Origin: CAWULT01 sp963923455
GTDB taxonomy: Bacteria > Acidobacteriota > Vicinamibacteria > Vicinamibacterales > UBA2999
Direction of reading: 5' to 3'
DNA length: 24,339 bases
NCBI GenBank assembly: GCA_963923455.1
Contig: CAWULT010000070.1
Location: forward strand, 1 to 24,339
Position numbers and translations under genes: made by a program. Each line of letters begins with the position of its first letter. Position 1 is the first letter of the stretch. Under the pieces are notes generated by a model. It made no database searches. It was not told where the DNA came from and saw only the letters and a list, made by a program, of their open reading frames with translations. Below, one piece after another: positions 6,577 through 14,504 of this stretch.

Positions 6577-9552
6577 ATGCGGATGAGGATGTGGTGCGTG
6601 TGGGCGGTCGTGGCGGTCGTCCTGGGCGTGCCTGGCCGGGTGTGGGCGCAGCAGAACGGCAGCATCGCGGGGATCGTCACCGACGGGTCGGGAGCCGTGC
6701 TCCCGGGCGCGACGGTCGAGGCGTCGAGTCCGGCGCTGATCGAGAAGGTCCGCTCGGTGGTCACCGACGGCACCGGCCAGTACCGGATCGTCGATCTACG
6801 CCCGGGCGTCTACACGGTGACCGTCACGATGCCCGGCTTCTCCACGGTGCGCCGTGACGGCATCGAGCTCAACGTCGGGTTCACCGCCACGGTGAACGCC
6901 GAGCTGAGGGTTGGCAGCGTCGAGGAGACGGTGACCGTCACCGGCGCCGCGCCCATCGTGGACATCCAGAACGTCAACCAGATCCGCGTGATCACCCGCG
7001 ATGTCATGGACAACATCCCGAGCGGCCGCGGCTTCGCGAACTTCGCGACGCTCGTGCCCGGCGTGATCATGAGCAACTCGAGCCTGAACATCTCGCAGGA
7101 CGTGGGCGGCGGCACCGGCTACAACTTCGCCTTCGCGGCGATCCACGGCGGCAAGGCCATGGACCAGCAGGTCATGGTCAACGGCATGTCGGTGACGTCG
7201 CTGACCGGCACGGGCGGCACCCGGACGAACTGGTCCGATGCGGCCACCCAGGAGTACGGGCTTCAGCTGGCGGCGCACTCGGCGGAGGTCGCCTACGGCG
7301 GCATCTTCGCGAACATCGTGCCCAAGGAGGGCGCCAACCGGTTCAGCGGCCAGGTGTTCGCCAACTACGCCGGCGAAGACCTGCAGGCCAACAACCTCGA
7401 CGACGACCTGCGGCAGCGAGGGTTGACCGTCGTCAACAAGACCAAGTCGCTCATCGACTTCACGCCGGCCTTCGGCGGCCCGCTGGTTCGGGACCGCCTC
7501 TGGTTCTACTCGTCGTACCGGGCCCAGGTGACCGACAACTACGTCGGCGGGCTCTACTACAACGCCACGCCGAAGGCCTGGACGTATACGGAGGACCGGA
7601 GCCGGCCGGCGGTCAGTGACCAGCGGACCTACAACGGCACCGTGAACCTGACCTACCAGATGTCGCGCAACAACCGGCTGTCGGTGTTCAGCTCCTACGA
7701 GAAGATGTGCCTCTGCCACTTCTCGATCAGCCCGACGGTGGCGCCGGAGGCGGCGACCTACAACCCGGGTGACACCACCATCGTCCAGGGGCGGTACACG
7801 TCGACCCTGAGCAACCGGCTGCTGTTCGAGGCCGGCGCGTCGCACTACCTCAGCTCGTTCCCGCGCAACCCCCAGCCCGACGCCACCGAGCCGTCGATTC
7901 TGGAGCAGTCGACGAACCTTCGCTTCCGCTCGGGTGCCACGTACTTCCCGACGCCGCAGACCGTCGACGACTATCGCGCGTCGCTCTCGTACGTGACCGG
8001 CGCCAACAGCCTGAAGACCGGCGTCACCTACCAGTGGCAGTTCGCCAAGGACCCGACCGTCTATGCGATCGGCAACGTGAACTACCGCACGCTGAACGGC
8101 GTGCCGAACCAGGTGACCTACTACACGACGCCCTACGCGGCCCCGCTCTACCTGAAGCCGCTCGGCGCCTTCGTGCAGGACCAGCTCAAGGTGCGGCGGC
8201 TCACCATCAACGCCGGCGTCCGCTTCGATCAGTTCCGGTCGTCCTACGACGCGATCGACCTGCCGCCCGTGCAGTACCTGCCGGTGGCGCGCCAGTACCC
8301 GGGCGCCGAGGTGCTGAACTGGAAGGATCTGTCCCCGCGCCTCGGCGCGTCGTACGACCTGTTCGGCACCGGCCGCACGGCGCTCAAGGTGTCGATGAGC
8401 CGCTACGTCCTGCAGGAAGGCAAGAACAACACGAACAACGTCCACCCGGTGATCGCCGCCACCAACAGCATCGCGCGCAACTGGACCGACGCCAACAACG
8501 ACCGCGTCGTCCAGGGCGATCCGCTGAATCCGGCAGCCAACGGCGAACTCGGACCGTCGCCGAACAACAATTTCGGCCGTCCGAACACGACGCTGCGCTT
8601 CGACCCGGACTGGGCCACCGGCTTCAACGTGCGTCCCTACAACTGGGAGACGCTGGTGACGTTCCAGCACGAGCTGTTTCCGCGGGTCGGCATCGAGGTG
8701 TCGTACAACCGCCGCACCTACGGCAACTTCATCGTCAACGACAACACCCTGGTCAACCCGTCGGACTACGATCCGTTCTGCGTCACGGCGCAAGTCGACC
8801 CCCGCTTCCCGGGTGGCGGCAGCAGCCAGATCTGCGGCCTCTACGACCTGAACCCGACGAAGGTCGGGCAGGTCAGCACCCTGCGGACCTATTCGGGCAA
8901 GTACGGCAAGCAGATCGAGCAGTGGAACGGGCTCGACCTGAACACGCAGGTGCGCCTGCCCGGGGGGGCGTTCCTGCAGGGCGGCGCGGCGTTGGGCAAG
9001 CAGGTGATGGACAACTGTGACGTCGTGACCAAGCTCGACAACCCGAGCACCTACCAGTGCCGGCGCGAGTCGGGCCTGCTGCCGCAGGTGAAGCTGCTGG
9101 GCACGTATCCGCTGCCGTGGTGGGGCCTGCAGGTGAGCGGCACGCTCCAGAGCTCGATTCCGGACCCGGTGGGCGGCGCCAACTTCGACTACAACTACTT
9201 CGGCCTGCCGGCCAACGTCGTCTACGCGAATGCGCAGATCAGTCCCTCGCTCGGGCGCAACCTGTCGGCGGGTGCGGCCGGCAACGTCACGGTCAACGTG
9301 CTCGAACCAGGGTCGCTCTACCCGGGACGCACGAACCAGCTCGACCTGCGCGCGGCCAAGACGGTGCGGCTCGGAACCGCCCGCCTCCAGGGGATGCTGG
9401 ATCTCTACAACGTGCTGAACAACAACAACGTGCTGCGGCAGAACGGCGCCTACGGCGGCTACAGCGCGACGACGCCCAGCACGACGTGGGCGAGGCCGCA
9501 GGCGATCGTGCCGGGACGCCTGATCAAGTTCGGCGCGCAGTTGACGTTCTAG
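6577..9552 (+). CDS. TonB-dependent receptor with carboxypeptidase-regulatory-like N-terminal domain (Oar-like)
   Basis: A 991-residue outer-membrane receptor that should import or bind a large substrate using TonB energy. The signal peptide ends near VWAQ (residues 23-26). Residues about 28-108 are the CarboxypepD_reg-like beta-sandwich (GSIAGIVTDGSGAVLPGATV ... YRIVDLRPGVYTVTVTMPGF). A plug domain follows, with VETVTVTGAAP-type start and the pattern QQVMVNGMSVTSLTG. The rest is a long beta-barrel ending in IKFGAQLTF, a terminal-Phe outer-membrane signal. Barrel loops hold Cys pairs (MCLC; FCVTA/QICGLYD; NCDV/YQCRR) that probably form disulphides in the oxidising extracellular face. GGAG at 6569-6572 serves the ATG at 6577, and an ATG at 6583 is also possible. 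The substrate cannot be predicted. A secreted propeller gene follows 28 nt later. Confidence 0.94.
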   Translation: MRMRMWCVWAVVAVVLGVPGRVWAQQNGSIAGIVTDGSGAVLPGATVEASSPALIEKVRSVVTDGTGQYRIVDLRPGVYTVTVTMPGFSTVRRDGIELNVGFTATVNAELRVGSVEETVTVTGAAPIVDIQNVNQIRVITRDVMDNIPSGRGFANFATLVPGVIMSNSSLNISQDVGGGTGYNFAFAAIHGGKAMDQQVMVNGMSVTSLTGTGGTRTNWSDAATQEYGLQLAAHSAEVAYGGIFANIVPKEGANRFSGQVFANYAGEDLQANNLDDDLRQRGLTVVNKTKSLIDFTPAFGGPLVRDRLWFYSSYRAQVTDNYVGGLYYNATPKAWTYTEDRSRPAVSDQRTYNGTVNLTYQMSRNNRLSVFSSYEKMCLCHFSISPTVAPEAATYNPGDTTIVQGRYTSTLSNRLLFEAGASHYLSSFPRNPQPDATEPSILEQSTNLRFRSGATYFPTPQTVDDYRASLSYVTGANSLKTGVTYQWQFAKDPTVYAIGNVNYRTLNGVPNQVTYYTTPYAAPLYLKPLGAFVQDQLKVRRLTINAGVRFDQFRSSYDAIDLPPVQYLPVARQYPGAEVLNWKDLSPRLGASYDLFGTGRTALKVSMSRYVLQEGKNNTNNVHPVIAATNSIARNWTDANNDRVVQGDPLNPAANGELGPSPNNNFGRPNTTLRFDPDWATGFNVRPYNWETLVTFQHELFPRVGIEVSYNRRTYGNFIVNDNTLVNPSDYDPFCVTAQVDPRFPGGGSSQICGLYDLNPTKVGQVSTLRTYSGKYGKQIEQWNGLDLNTQVRLPGGAFLQGGAALGKQVMDNCDVVTKLDNPSTYQCRRESGLLPQVKLLGTYPLPWWGLQVSGTLQSSIPDPVGGANFDYNYFGLPANVVYANAQISPSLGRNLSAGAAGNVTVNVLEPGSLYPGRTNQLDLRAAKTVRLGTARLQGMLDLYNVLNNNNVLRQNGAYGGYSATTPSTTWARPQAIVPGRLIKFGAQLTF

Positions 9553-9580
9553 TCACGCTCGAAGAGACGGGGCACCGACG

Positions 9581-10681
9581 ATGAGGACCTTCGCGATCAC
9601 GATGCTGTCGCTCGCCGCGGGCACGGCGCTCGCCGTGCAGGCGCAGGGGCCGCCGGCGGGCCAGGCTCCGCCGCCCTGTGAGCCGGTCGGGAACATCCGG
9701 TTCGTCTGCGGGCAGTCGGGGCCGGAGGACCTGGTGACGGTGCCCCGCACGTCGTGGATCATCGCGTCCGCCTACGGGGCCGATGGCGGCCTGTACCTCA
9801 TCGACACGAAACAGGCCACGTCGGTGCGGCTCTTCCCGGGCCCTCGGGCGGTGGACCGCCTCGACCGCACGACCTACGGGGCGTGTCCAGGCCCGCTGCA
9901 GGGCGAGGACCGGGAGCGGTTCCGCACGCACGGCTTGTACCTGAAGGCCGGACGGCGGTCGGTCCATACGCTGTACGCCGTGCATCACGGCGGGCGCGAG
10001 TCGGTCGAGGTCTTCGAGCTCGACACGGCCGCCACCCCGCCCGCGATCACCTGGGTCGGCTGCGCGGTGGCGCCAGACCCGATCGGCCTCAACGCGGTGG
10101 TTGCGCTGCCCGACGGCGGGTTCGCGGCCACCAACTTCGACCGCCGACCGCCGCCCGGCACGCGCGGCGGCGGCTTCTCGCCCGAGCTGATCGCGGGTGA
10201 GAAGAACGGCGAAGTCTGGGAATGGCGTCCCAAGGGCGGGTGGACCAAAGTGCCTGGCAGCGAGGCCGCCGGCGCCAATGGCCTCGAGATCTCGGCCGAC
10301 GGCAAGTGGTACTACGTGGCGCAGTGGGGCAATCGCTCCTTCATGCGGCTGTCGCGGGGACGCATGCCGGTGGAGCGGCAGGAGATTCCGCTGGGGTTCC
10401 GGGTCGACAACGTCCGCTGGGCCCCCGACGGCACGCTGTTCGTCGCGGGCCAGGGCGAGCCGCCGAATGCGGGCGGCGGCCGCGCGACTTCGGTGGCGGT
10501 GTCGTCGTCGGTGATCGGCCGCGTCGATCCGAAGACGATGACCTATCGCCAGCTGATCGACCAGGCGACGAGCGATCGGATCAACGCGGCGACCGTGGCC
10601 GTCCAGATCGGCTCCGACCTCTGGACGGGTTCGTTCCGCGGCGACCGCGTCGCCGTGTATCCCCTGCCGCGCGGCAACTGA
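9581..10681 (+). CDS. Secreted SMP-30/paraoxonase-like beta-propeller protein
   Basis: A 366-residue exported protein with signal peptide MRTFAITMLSLAAGTALAVQA. The body shows repeated propeller strands of the type GGLYLIDTKQATSVRLF and GANGLEISADGKWYYVAQWG. HTLYAVHHGGRESVEVFELD resembles the blade of arylesterase/paraoxonase and SMP-30/gluconolactonase proteins that precedes an Asn/Asp metal ligand. LNAVVALPDGGFAATNFD and VDNVRWAPDGTLFVAGQGE complete the pattern. Such enzymes are calcium-dependent lactonases or esterases; I cannot fix all ligands or the substrate. The short gap after the TonB-dependent receptor suggests one operon in which the propeller acts on what the receptor imports or releases. 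The ribosome site is weak (GAAGAGACGGGG upstream). Confidence 0.8.
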   Translation: MRTFAITMLSLAAGTALAVQAQGPPAGQAPPPCEPVGNIRFVCGQSGPEDLVTVPRTSWIIASAYGADGGLYLIDTKQATSVRLFPGPRAVDRLDRTTYGACPGPLQGEDRERFRTHGLYLKAGRRSVHTLYAVHHGGRESVEVFELDTAATPPAITWVGCAVAPDPIGLNAVVALPDGGFAATNFDRRPPPGTRGGGFSPELIAGEKNGEVWEWRPKGGWTKVPGSEAAGANGLEISADGKWYYVAQWGNRSFMRLSRGRMPVERQEIPLGFRVDNVRWAPDGTLFVAGQGEPPNAGGGRATSVAVSSSVIGRVDPKTMTYRQLIDQATSDRINAATVAVQIGSDLWTGSFRGDRVAVYPLPRGN

Positions 10682-10702
10682 TCGCGCCGGTTCCGCACGA
10701 GG

Positions 10703-10731
10703 CCTGCGCTCGATCGGCGCTCGAGCGCAGG
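10703..10731. terminator. Perfect 11-bp inverted repeat between convergent genes
   Basis: CCTGCGCTCGA (10703-10713) and TCGAGCGCAGG (10721-10731) are exact reverse complements with a 7-nt loop. The repeat sits 21 nt after the stop of the plus-strand propeller gene and 52 nt after the stop of the convergent porin gene. It is a good bidirectional terminator candidate although no T-run follows. Confidence 0.6.
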
Positions 10732-10783
10732 ACGCCCCATCCGCCTCTCAGCGGCGTGGCCGTCGTCGTCCGCGCTCAGTCGG

Positions 10784-12259
10784 CTAGTAGTTCCACTGCA
10801 CCTGAACGCCGAGCCGGTTGGCGTCCTTCGTCGGGGTGTAGGGAGACGAGCCCGTCCGGGTGCGCTCGAAGGTGTGCGAGTACTGCGCGGTCAGCTCCAG
10901 TTCCGCCCAGTGCGCGAACTCGACGCCGAAGTCGATCTCGTTGATCTTCTCGCGTGGCGCGTTGCGCGCGAACTTGCGGCCGCCGTCGTAGTACTGCCAG
11001 CGGGTGAACGGGAACCACGTGCCGGCGGAGTTCACGGTCCGGTAGTTCAGCTGCACGTATCCGCCGTGCAGCGTGTCGGCCTCGATCCGTCGGCCGTCCG
11101 CGGTCAGCTGGGGGCCGCGGCCGAAGGTCCACTCCGACTCCACGCCGAACGGCTGCGGGTAGACCACGGCGGTGAAGGCCACCCGCTGGTCGAGCACGCC
11201 GTTGGTGCGCTCGACGGGCGTCACGCTGGCGCCGTTGAGGGTGATGGCCTGCGTCGGGGAGACGAAGCGGCCGTGGTAGCCCTGGACGCCGAGCTCGACG
11301 AACTGGCCGCCCTGCAGCTTGAACGGGTACGACGCGCGCGCGAAGACGTGCGGGTTGCCGTTCTGGTCGGACCGGTTGAGGCCCTGGCCGCTGTAGAGGC
11401 CCACGGAGAACACGCCGTAGTCGCCGGAGCCCTTGAGCCCCGTGGCCGTCAGGTCGCGGAACCGCTGCCGCGCCGTGGCCGAGGCCCACATCAGCGACGC
11501 GCCGAGATCGCGCTCGCCCTCGACGGCACTGTTGAGCGCGTCGGGCCGCTCGAAGGGGCCGCGGTTCTGGCTCGACTGCATGTTGACCCAGCCGAACGGT
11601 ACCTTCGACTGGCCCAGGCGCACGCGGTAGTTCTTGCTCTTCGTGAGCCAGACGTCCGCGTACAGATCGCGCATCTGCAGGGAGTAGTCGGCGGCGCCGG
11701 TGGAGCCGTTGAAGTCCATCTGCGCGTAGAGCGAGGTGTGGCTCGTCGGGTCGCCGCTGAACACGAACCGGCCCCGGCGAATCACGAACGACTCGTTCGC
11801 GTTGGCCGAACGGTCGGCCGGCACCTCGAGCGGCGGGCCTTCGTGGTCGTAGACGTCGCTGTAGCGAAGCTGCGTGTAGCCGCGAAGGCCGATCTTCTCG
11901 TACCACTTGCCGGCGAGGGCCTTGGCCACGACGGGCGGGGTCTGGCCGTCCGTGGCCGCCTTGAGGCCGGTGATGGCCTTGTCCTGGTCGGCCACCTTCT
12001 GCTCGAGGGTGTTCACCCGGGCGTCGACGGCCGGCGGCGGCGCGGCGGCGGGTTCCGGGGCCTCGGCCACCTTGCGGATCTCTTCGTACTCCTGCGCGGT
12101 CAGGGAGCCGCGGTCGCGCAGCACCTGGAGCAGGCGCAGCAACGCGTCATTGGACGCCTCGGCCCGTGCGGAGGCCAGCAGCAGGGCCACGACGGCCAGA
12201 AGGGCGACACGGGCGCCGGCGGCGCGGGGCAGGGTGCGTCGTACACGTGCGAACGTCAT
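10784..12259 (-). CDS. Phosphate-selective-porin (OprP/OprO) family outer-membrane porin
   Basis: A 491-residue porin of the OprO/OprP type that would form a trimeric anion channel. From ATG 12259 the signal peptide has a basic start (MTFARVRRTLPRAAGAR), a core (VALLAVVALLLAS) and the site ARAEA. Next comes the short family-typical helix LLRLLQVLRDRGSLTAQEYE. A coiled coil (VNTLEQKVADQDKAITGLKA) is probably the trimerisation element. The beta-barrel starts near IGLRGYTQLRYSDVYD and ends LGVQVQWNY with a terminal aromatic residue. FVIRRGRFVFSGD and YRVRLGQSKVPFGWVNMQS are typical barrel strands of this family. The in-frame ATG at 12316 would add 19 residues before the signal peptide. Both ATGs lie inside opposite arms of an inverted repeat. 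The solute is unknown: phosphate, bicarbonate or another anion would all fit. Confidence 0.88.
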   Translation of the reverse strand: MTFARVRRTLPRAAGARVALLAVVALLLASARAEASNDALLRLLQVLRDRGSLTAQEYEEIRKVAEAPEPAAAPPPAVDARVNTLEQKVADQDKAITGLKAATDGQTPPVVAKALAGKWYEKIGLRGYTQLRYSDVYDHEGPPLEVPADRSANANESFVIRRGRFVFSGDPTSHTSLYAQMDFNGSTGAADYSLQMRDLYADVWLTKSKNYRVRLGQSKVPFGWVNMQSSQNRGPFERPDALNSAVEGERDLGASLMWASATARQRFRDLTATGLKGSGDYGVFSVGLYSGQGLNRSDQNGNPHVFARASYPFKLQGGQFVELGVQGYHGRFVSPTQAITLNGASVTPVERTNGVLDQRVAFTAVVYPQPFGVESEWTFGRGPQLTADGRRIEADTLHGGYVQLNYRTVNSAGTWFPFTRWQYYDGGRKFARNAPREKINEIDFGVEFAHWAELELTAQYSHTFERTRTGSSPYTPTKDANRLGVQVQWNY

Positions 12260-12317
12260 GACCGTTACATGTACGTGGCAGAGGTTTCGGGTCCGTATCG
12301 GCGGTGTTACGGTCATG
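12257..12317 (-). promoter_or_regulatory. Inverted repeat overlapping the porin start codon
   Basis: CATGACCGTTAC (12257-12268) and GTTACGGTCATG (12306-12317) match as inverted copies in 11 of 12 positions, 49 bp apart. On the porin mRNA the 3' arm contains the AUG at 12259 and the 5' arm contains the alternative in-frame AUG at 12316. Pairing would hide the start codon. As DNA, the same repeats could be a two-site operator. No ribosome site is obvious before 12259, which makes a control element here more plausible. Confidence 0.5.
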
Positions 12318-12452
12318 TAAATTGCCGAGAACCTCCCCCGGCGATCCCTGATCGGGCGGACGGGCGTGGGGCGCTCTGGTTTCGGCCGCCGAGGTCGCGT
12401 ATCCTTGGGCGTACGAAGCGGCGGCCCCGGGCGGCCGATATTCCCCGTGTCG

Positions 12453-12845
12453 ATGACGCGACTGTCCTCACGCCTCACCGTGTCGGCCCTGGCGCTGGTT
12501 GCGCTGGCGGCCGTGTTCGGCTTGTGCGCCCCGCGTCCCCGCGCGGCCAGGACCGTCGTCCGGGTCGGATCGCAGCGTGCCGGCAGCCAGACGGGCGGCG
12601 GTTTCGCGGCCGACGACCATCAGGCCGATGCCGCCGCACCCGCTGACGAGGTGACTGCCGGCGGCAGCGTCATCGACGGCCACGGCGCGGCACCGCATTC
12701 GGCCGTGGGGCAGCCGGTGCTGCTCTTCCCCGCGCCGGTACTGCCCGGCCTGTCCGCCACGGGCAGGGTCCACACCCCGGCCCAGGCCGTCGCGCGGGCT
12801 CGTGTCGTCGGGCCCGCGCTCGGTCGCGCACCTCCTACCGTCTAG
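12453..12845 (+). CDS. Small putative exported protein of unknown function
   Basis: This open frame of 130 residues from ATG 12453 has strongly G/C-biased third positions like its neighbours. It begins with a signal-peptide-like segment (MTRLSSRLTVSALALVALAA, then VFGLCAPRPRAA). The remainder is Ala/Gly/Val-rich with several His and Asp (AADDHQADAAAP, VIDGHGAAPH) and a Pro/Arg tail (GRAPPTV). No family is recognised and no ribosome site is visible before the ATG. It is divergent from the porin and precedes the carbonic anhydrase by 145 nt on the same strand. A periplasmic protein with some metal affinity is imaginable but unsupported. It could also be a chance ORF, so confidence is moderate. 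Confidence 0.5.
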   Translation: MTRLSSRLTVSALALVALAAVFGLCAPRPRAARTVVRVGSQRAGSQTGGGFAADDHQADAAAPADEVTAGGSVIDGHGAAPHSAVGQPVLLFPAPVLPGLSATGRVHTPAQAVARARVVGPALGRAPPTV

Positions 12846-12990
12846 GTCCTCCGTTTTCATACGTCTCGCGGTCACCGCGGCGAGCCGTCGTGTGCCCTGT
12901 GCGCGCCCGGCTGTCCGGGTAGCCGTGTGCGTCATTGCCGCCATCGGTGTGCGCTCCCAGCGGGCGCCAGAAAGGACTCGTCGGCTGATC

Positions 12991-13740
12991 ATGAAGACCC
13001 ACACTTCGGAGACACAGGCCACGATCACGCCTGCCAAGGCGCTGGACTTCCTCAAGGAGGGCAACCAGCGGTTCGTCAACAACCTGCGCATCAACCGCAA
13101 CCTGCTGCAGCAGGCCAACGAGACCCGGGACGGGCAGTGGCCGTTTGCGACCGTCGTCAGCTGCATCGACAGCCGGACCTCGGCCGAGCTGATCTTCGAT
13201 CAGGGGCTCGGCGACATCTTCTCGGTGCGTGTCGCCGGCAACGTCGTCAACACCGACGTGATGGGCAGCCTGGAGTTCGCGTGCCGTCTCGCGGGCTCCA
13301 AGCTGGTCGTCGTGCTCGGCCATACCTCCTGCGGCGCCATCAAGGGCGCCTGCGATCACGTGGAGTTGGGCAACCTGACGGAACTGCTGTCGAAGATCCA
13401 GCCAGCCGTCTACGAGGAGAGCGAGACGCGTGACGCGGCGCAGCGCAACTCGCACAACCCGGCGTTCGTCGAGAACGTGACCAACCTGAACATCCGCCGC
13501 GCGGTGCGGACGATCGTCAACCGCAGCGTCATCCTGGAGCGGATGATCGAGGACGGACAGGTCGCGATCATCGGCGGCAAGCACGACCTGGCGTCGGGCC
13601 GCGTGGAGTTCTTCCACGACACCTGGCTGCACGATGCGGCGTCGATGCGCCTGGTCACGGGCCGCGCCGAGCGTCCGCAGCCGAGCGTGGCACCGGGACG
13701 GGTCGCGTCGGGGTCGGAACTGGTGGCTGCGGGCTCGTAG
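12991..13740 (+). CDS. Beta-class carbonic anhydrase
   Basis: A 249-residue zinc enzyme that interconverts CO2 and bicarbonate in the cytoplasm; no signal peptide is seen. The three zinc ligands are visible: Cys58 in SCIDSRTSAELIFDQ, His111 and Cys114 in GHTSCGAI. The Asp60/Arg62 dyad (CxDxR) is intact. RVAGNVVNTDVMGSLEF and the late ILERMIEDGQVAIIGGKHDL are also typical of the family. ATG 12991 starts at the conserved N-terminal helix (TPAKALDFLKEGNQRFV). AAAGGA at 12971-12976 is rather far upstream (14 nt). About 20 C-terminal residues beyond the fold (RPQPSVAPGRVASGSEL) are low-complexity. Its location between porins and the dab operon suggests a role in inorganic carbon handling, although it is on the opposite strand and in a separate unit. 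Confidence 0.95.
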   Translation: MKTHTSETQATITPAKALDFLKEGNQRFVNNLRINRNLLQQANETRDGQWPFATVVSCIDSRTSAELIFDQGLGDIFSVRVAGNVVNTDVMGSLEFACRLAGSKLVVVLGHTSCGAIKGACDHVELGNLTELLSKIQPAVYEESETRDAAQRNSHNPAFVENVTNLNIRRAVRTIVNRSVILERMIEDGQVAIIGGKHDLASGRVEFFHDTWLHDAASMRLVTGRAERPQPSVAPGRVASGSELVAAGS

Positions 13741-13750
13741 CGACACGGGC

Positions 13751-13775
13751 GCGTGGCCGCCCCGGGCGGCCGCGC
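13751..13775. terminator. GC hairpin between carbonic anhydrase and DUF2490 genes
   Basis: The arms 13751-13761 and 13765-13775 pair over 11 positions, including one G-T wobble, around a 3-nt loop; the core is GGCCGCC/GGCGGCC. It starts 11 nt after the carbonic anhydrase stop and ends just before the convergent DUF2490 stop, so it probably terminates both. No T-tract is present. Confidence 0.55.
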
Positions 13776-13778
13776 CGA

Positions 13779-14495
13779 TCACCGGCGGGGCAGGGCGAGG
13801 TTCAGGACGCCGATGGCGATGTGGTCGTTGCGGCCGGCGCCGCCTGGCAGGGCCGAATTCTCCCAGAGGTAGCCGCCGTCCATCGAGACGGCGCGCGATA
13901 CCCGCCGCGTCACGCCCGCCGACAGCCGGTTGCGGTCGTAGCCGCGCGCCGGCCCGGCACTGGTCCGGTCCATCGTGATCATCGCCTCGTCGTAGGCGTA
14001 GACGCCCCACCGGCCCCCGCCGCCGATCGGCAGTTGTGTGCGCCCCATCAGGCGCAGCCGGTGGGAGGTGTCCTGCCACGGCGTTAGCCAGCGCTGCTCG
14101 ACCCGCACGCGCGCCGACGTTGCCCAGCCACCGGGCCGCGGGCCCGCCACGGACACCTGCTGCCAGACGCGCTGCTCGTGGCGGAGGCCCTCGCCGAGCG
14201 TCCGCGGCACCCATGCGTAGCCCAGCCAGACCGAGACACGCGGTGACACCTGGTAGCCGAGCGCGCTGCGGACGATCGTCAGGCCCAGTTCCGAGGCGTC
14301 GTCCATCCAGCGCGGCTGGACCTCCACGTGGCTGCGCCACGCATCGGAGAGCTGGCCGATCGCCAGTGCCTGGACCCACAGTTGTGCATCGGGATTGGGC
14401 TGGGCGGCGGCCGCCCCCGGCAGCGCGATCAGGCCGATCAGGACCAGCGTCGTGCAGCCTGTGCGCGCGGCGTACGACGCAATCGTCGTGAGCAT
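13779..14495 (-). CDS. DUF2490-family outer-membrane beta-barrel protein
   Basis: A 238-residue protein with a signal peptide (MLTTIASYAARTGCTTLVLIGLIALPGAAAAQ). A series of amphipathic beta strands follows: DAQLWVQALAIGQLSDAWRSH, SALGYQVSPRVSVWLGYAWVP, ARVRVEQRWLTPW and LRLMGRTQLPIG. The barrel-like pattern HVEVQPRW ... GYxxVP ... HEQRVWQQ is characteristic of DUF2490, small predicted outer-membrane barrels of unknown function. It ends LNLALPRR rather than in an aromatic residue. The ATG at 14495 lies 9 nt past the stop of the alginate-export-like gene. The two are surely co-transcribed, with AGGG in the preceding gene's tail as a likely ribosome site. Confidence 0.78.
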   Translation of the reverse strand: MLTTIASYAARTGCTTLVLIGLIALPGAAAAQPNPDAQLWVQALAIGQLSDAWRSHVEVQPRWMDDASELGLTIVRSALGYQVSPRVSVWLGYAWVPRTLGEGLRHEQRVWQQVSVAGPRPGGWATSARVRVEQRWLTPWQDTSHRLRLMGRTQLPIGGGGRWGVYAYDEAMITMDRTSAGPARGYDRNRLSAGVTRRVSRAVSMDGGYLWENSALPGGAGRNDHIAIGVLNLALPRR

Positions 14496-14504
14496 CGTGG
14501 AGCC

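Noticed and set aside
6796..8793. Minus-strand open frame of 665 codons opposite the TonB-dependent receptor
   Set aside because: It is a shadow frame; the receptor domains on the plus strand are unambiguous.
12253..12270. Possible Pho box (two 7-mers 11 bp apart, GTCAT and TACAT) at the OprP-like porin start
   Set aside because: The units match the CTGTCAT consensus in only 5 and 4 of 7 positions, and the site overlaps the start codon. The inverted-repeat reading is stronger.
10874..12646. Plus-strand open frame of 590 codons opposite the OprP-like porin
   Set aside because: It has no signal peptide or domain, and its codon pattern is that of an antisense shadow.
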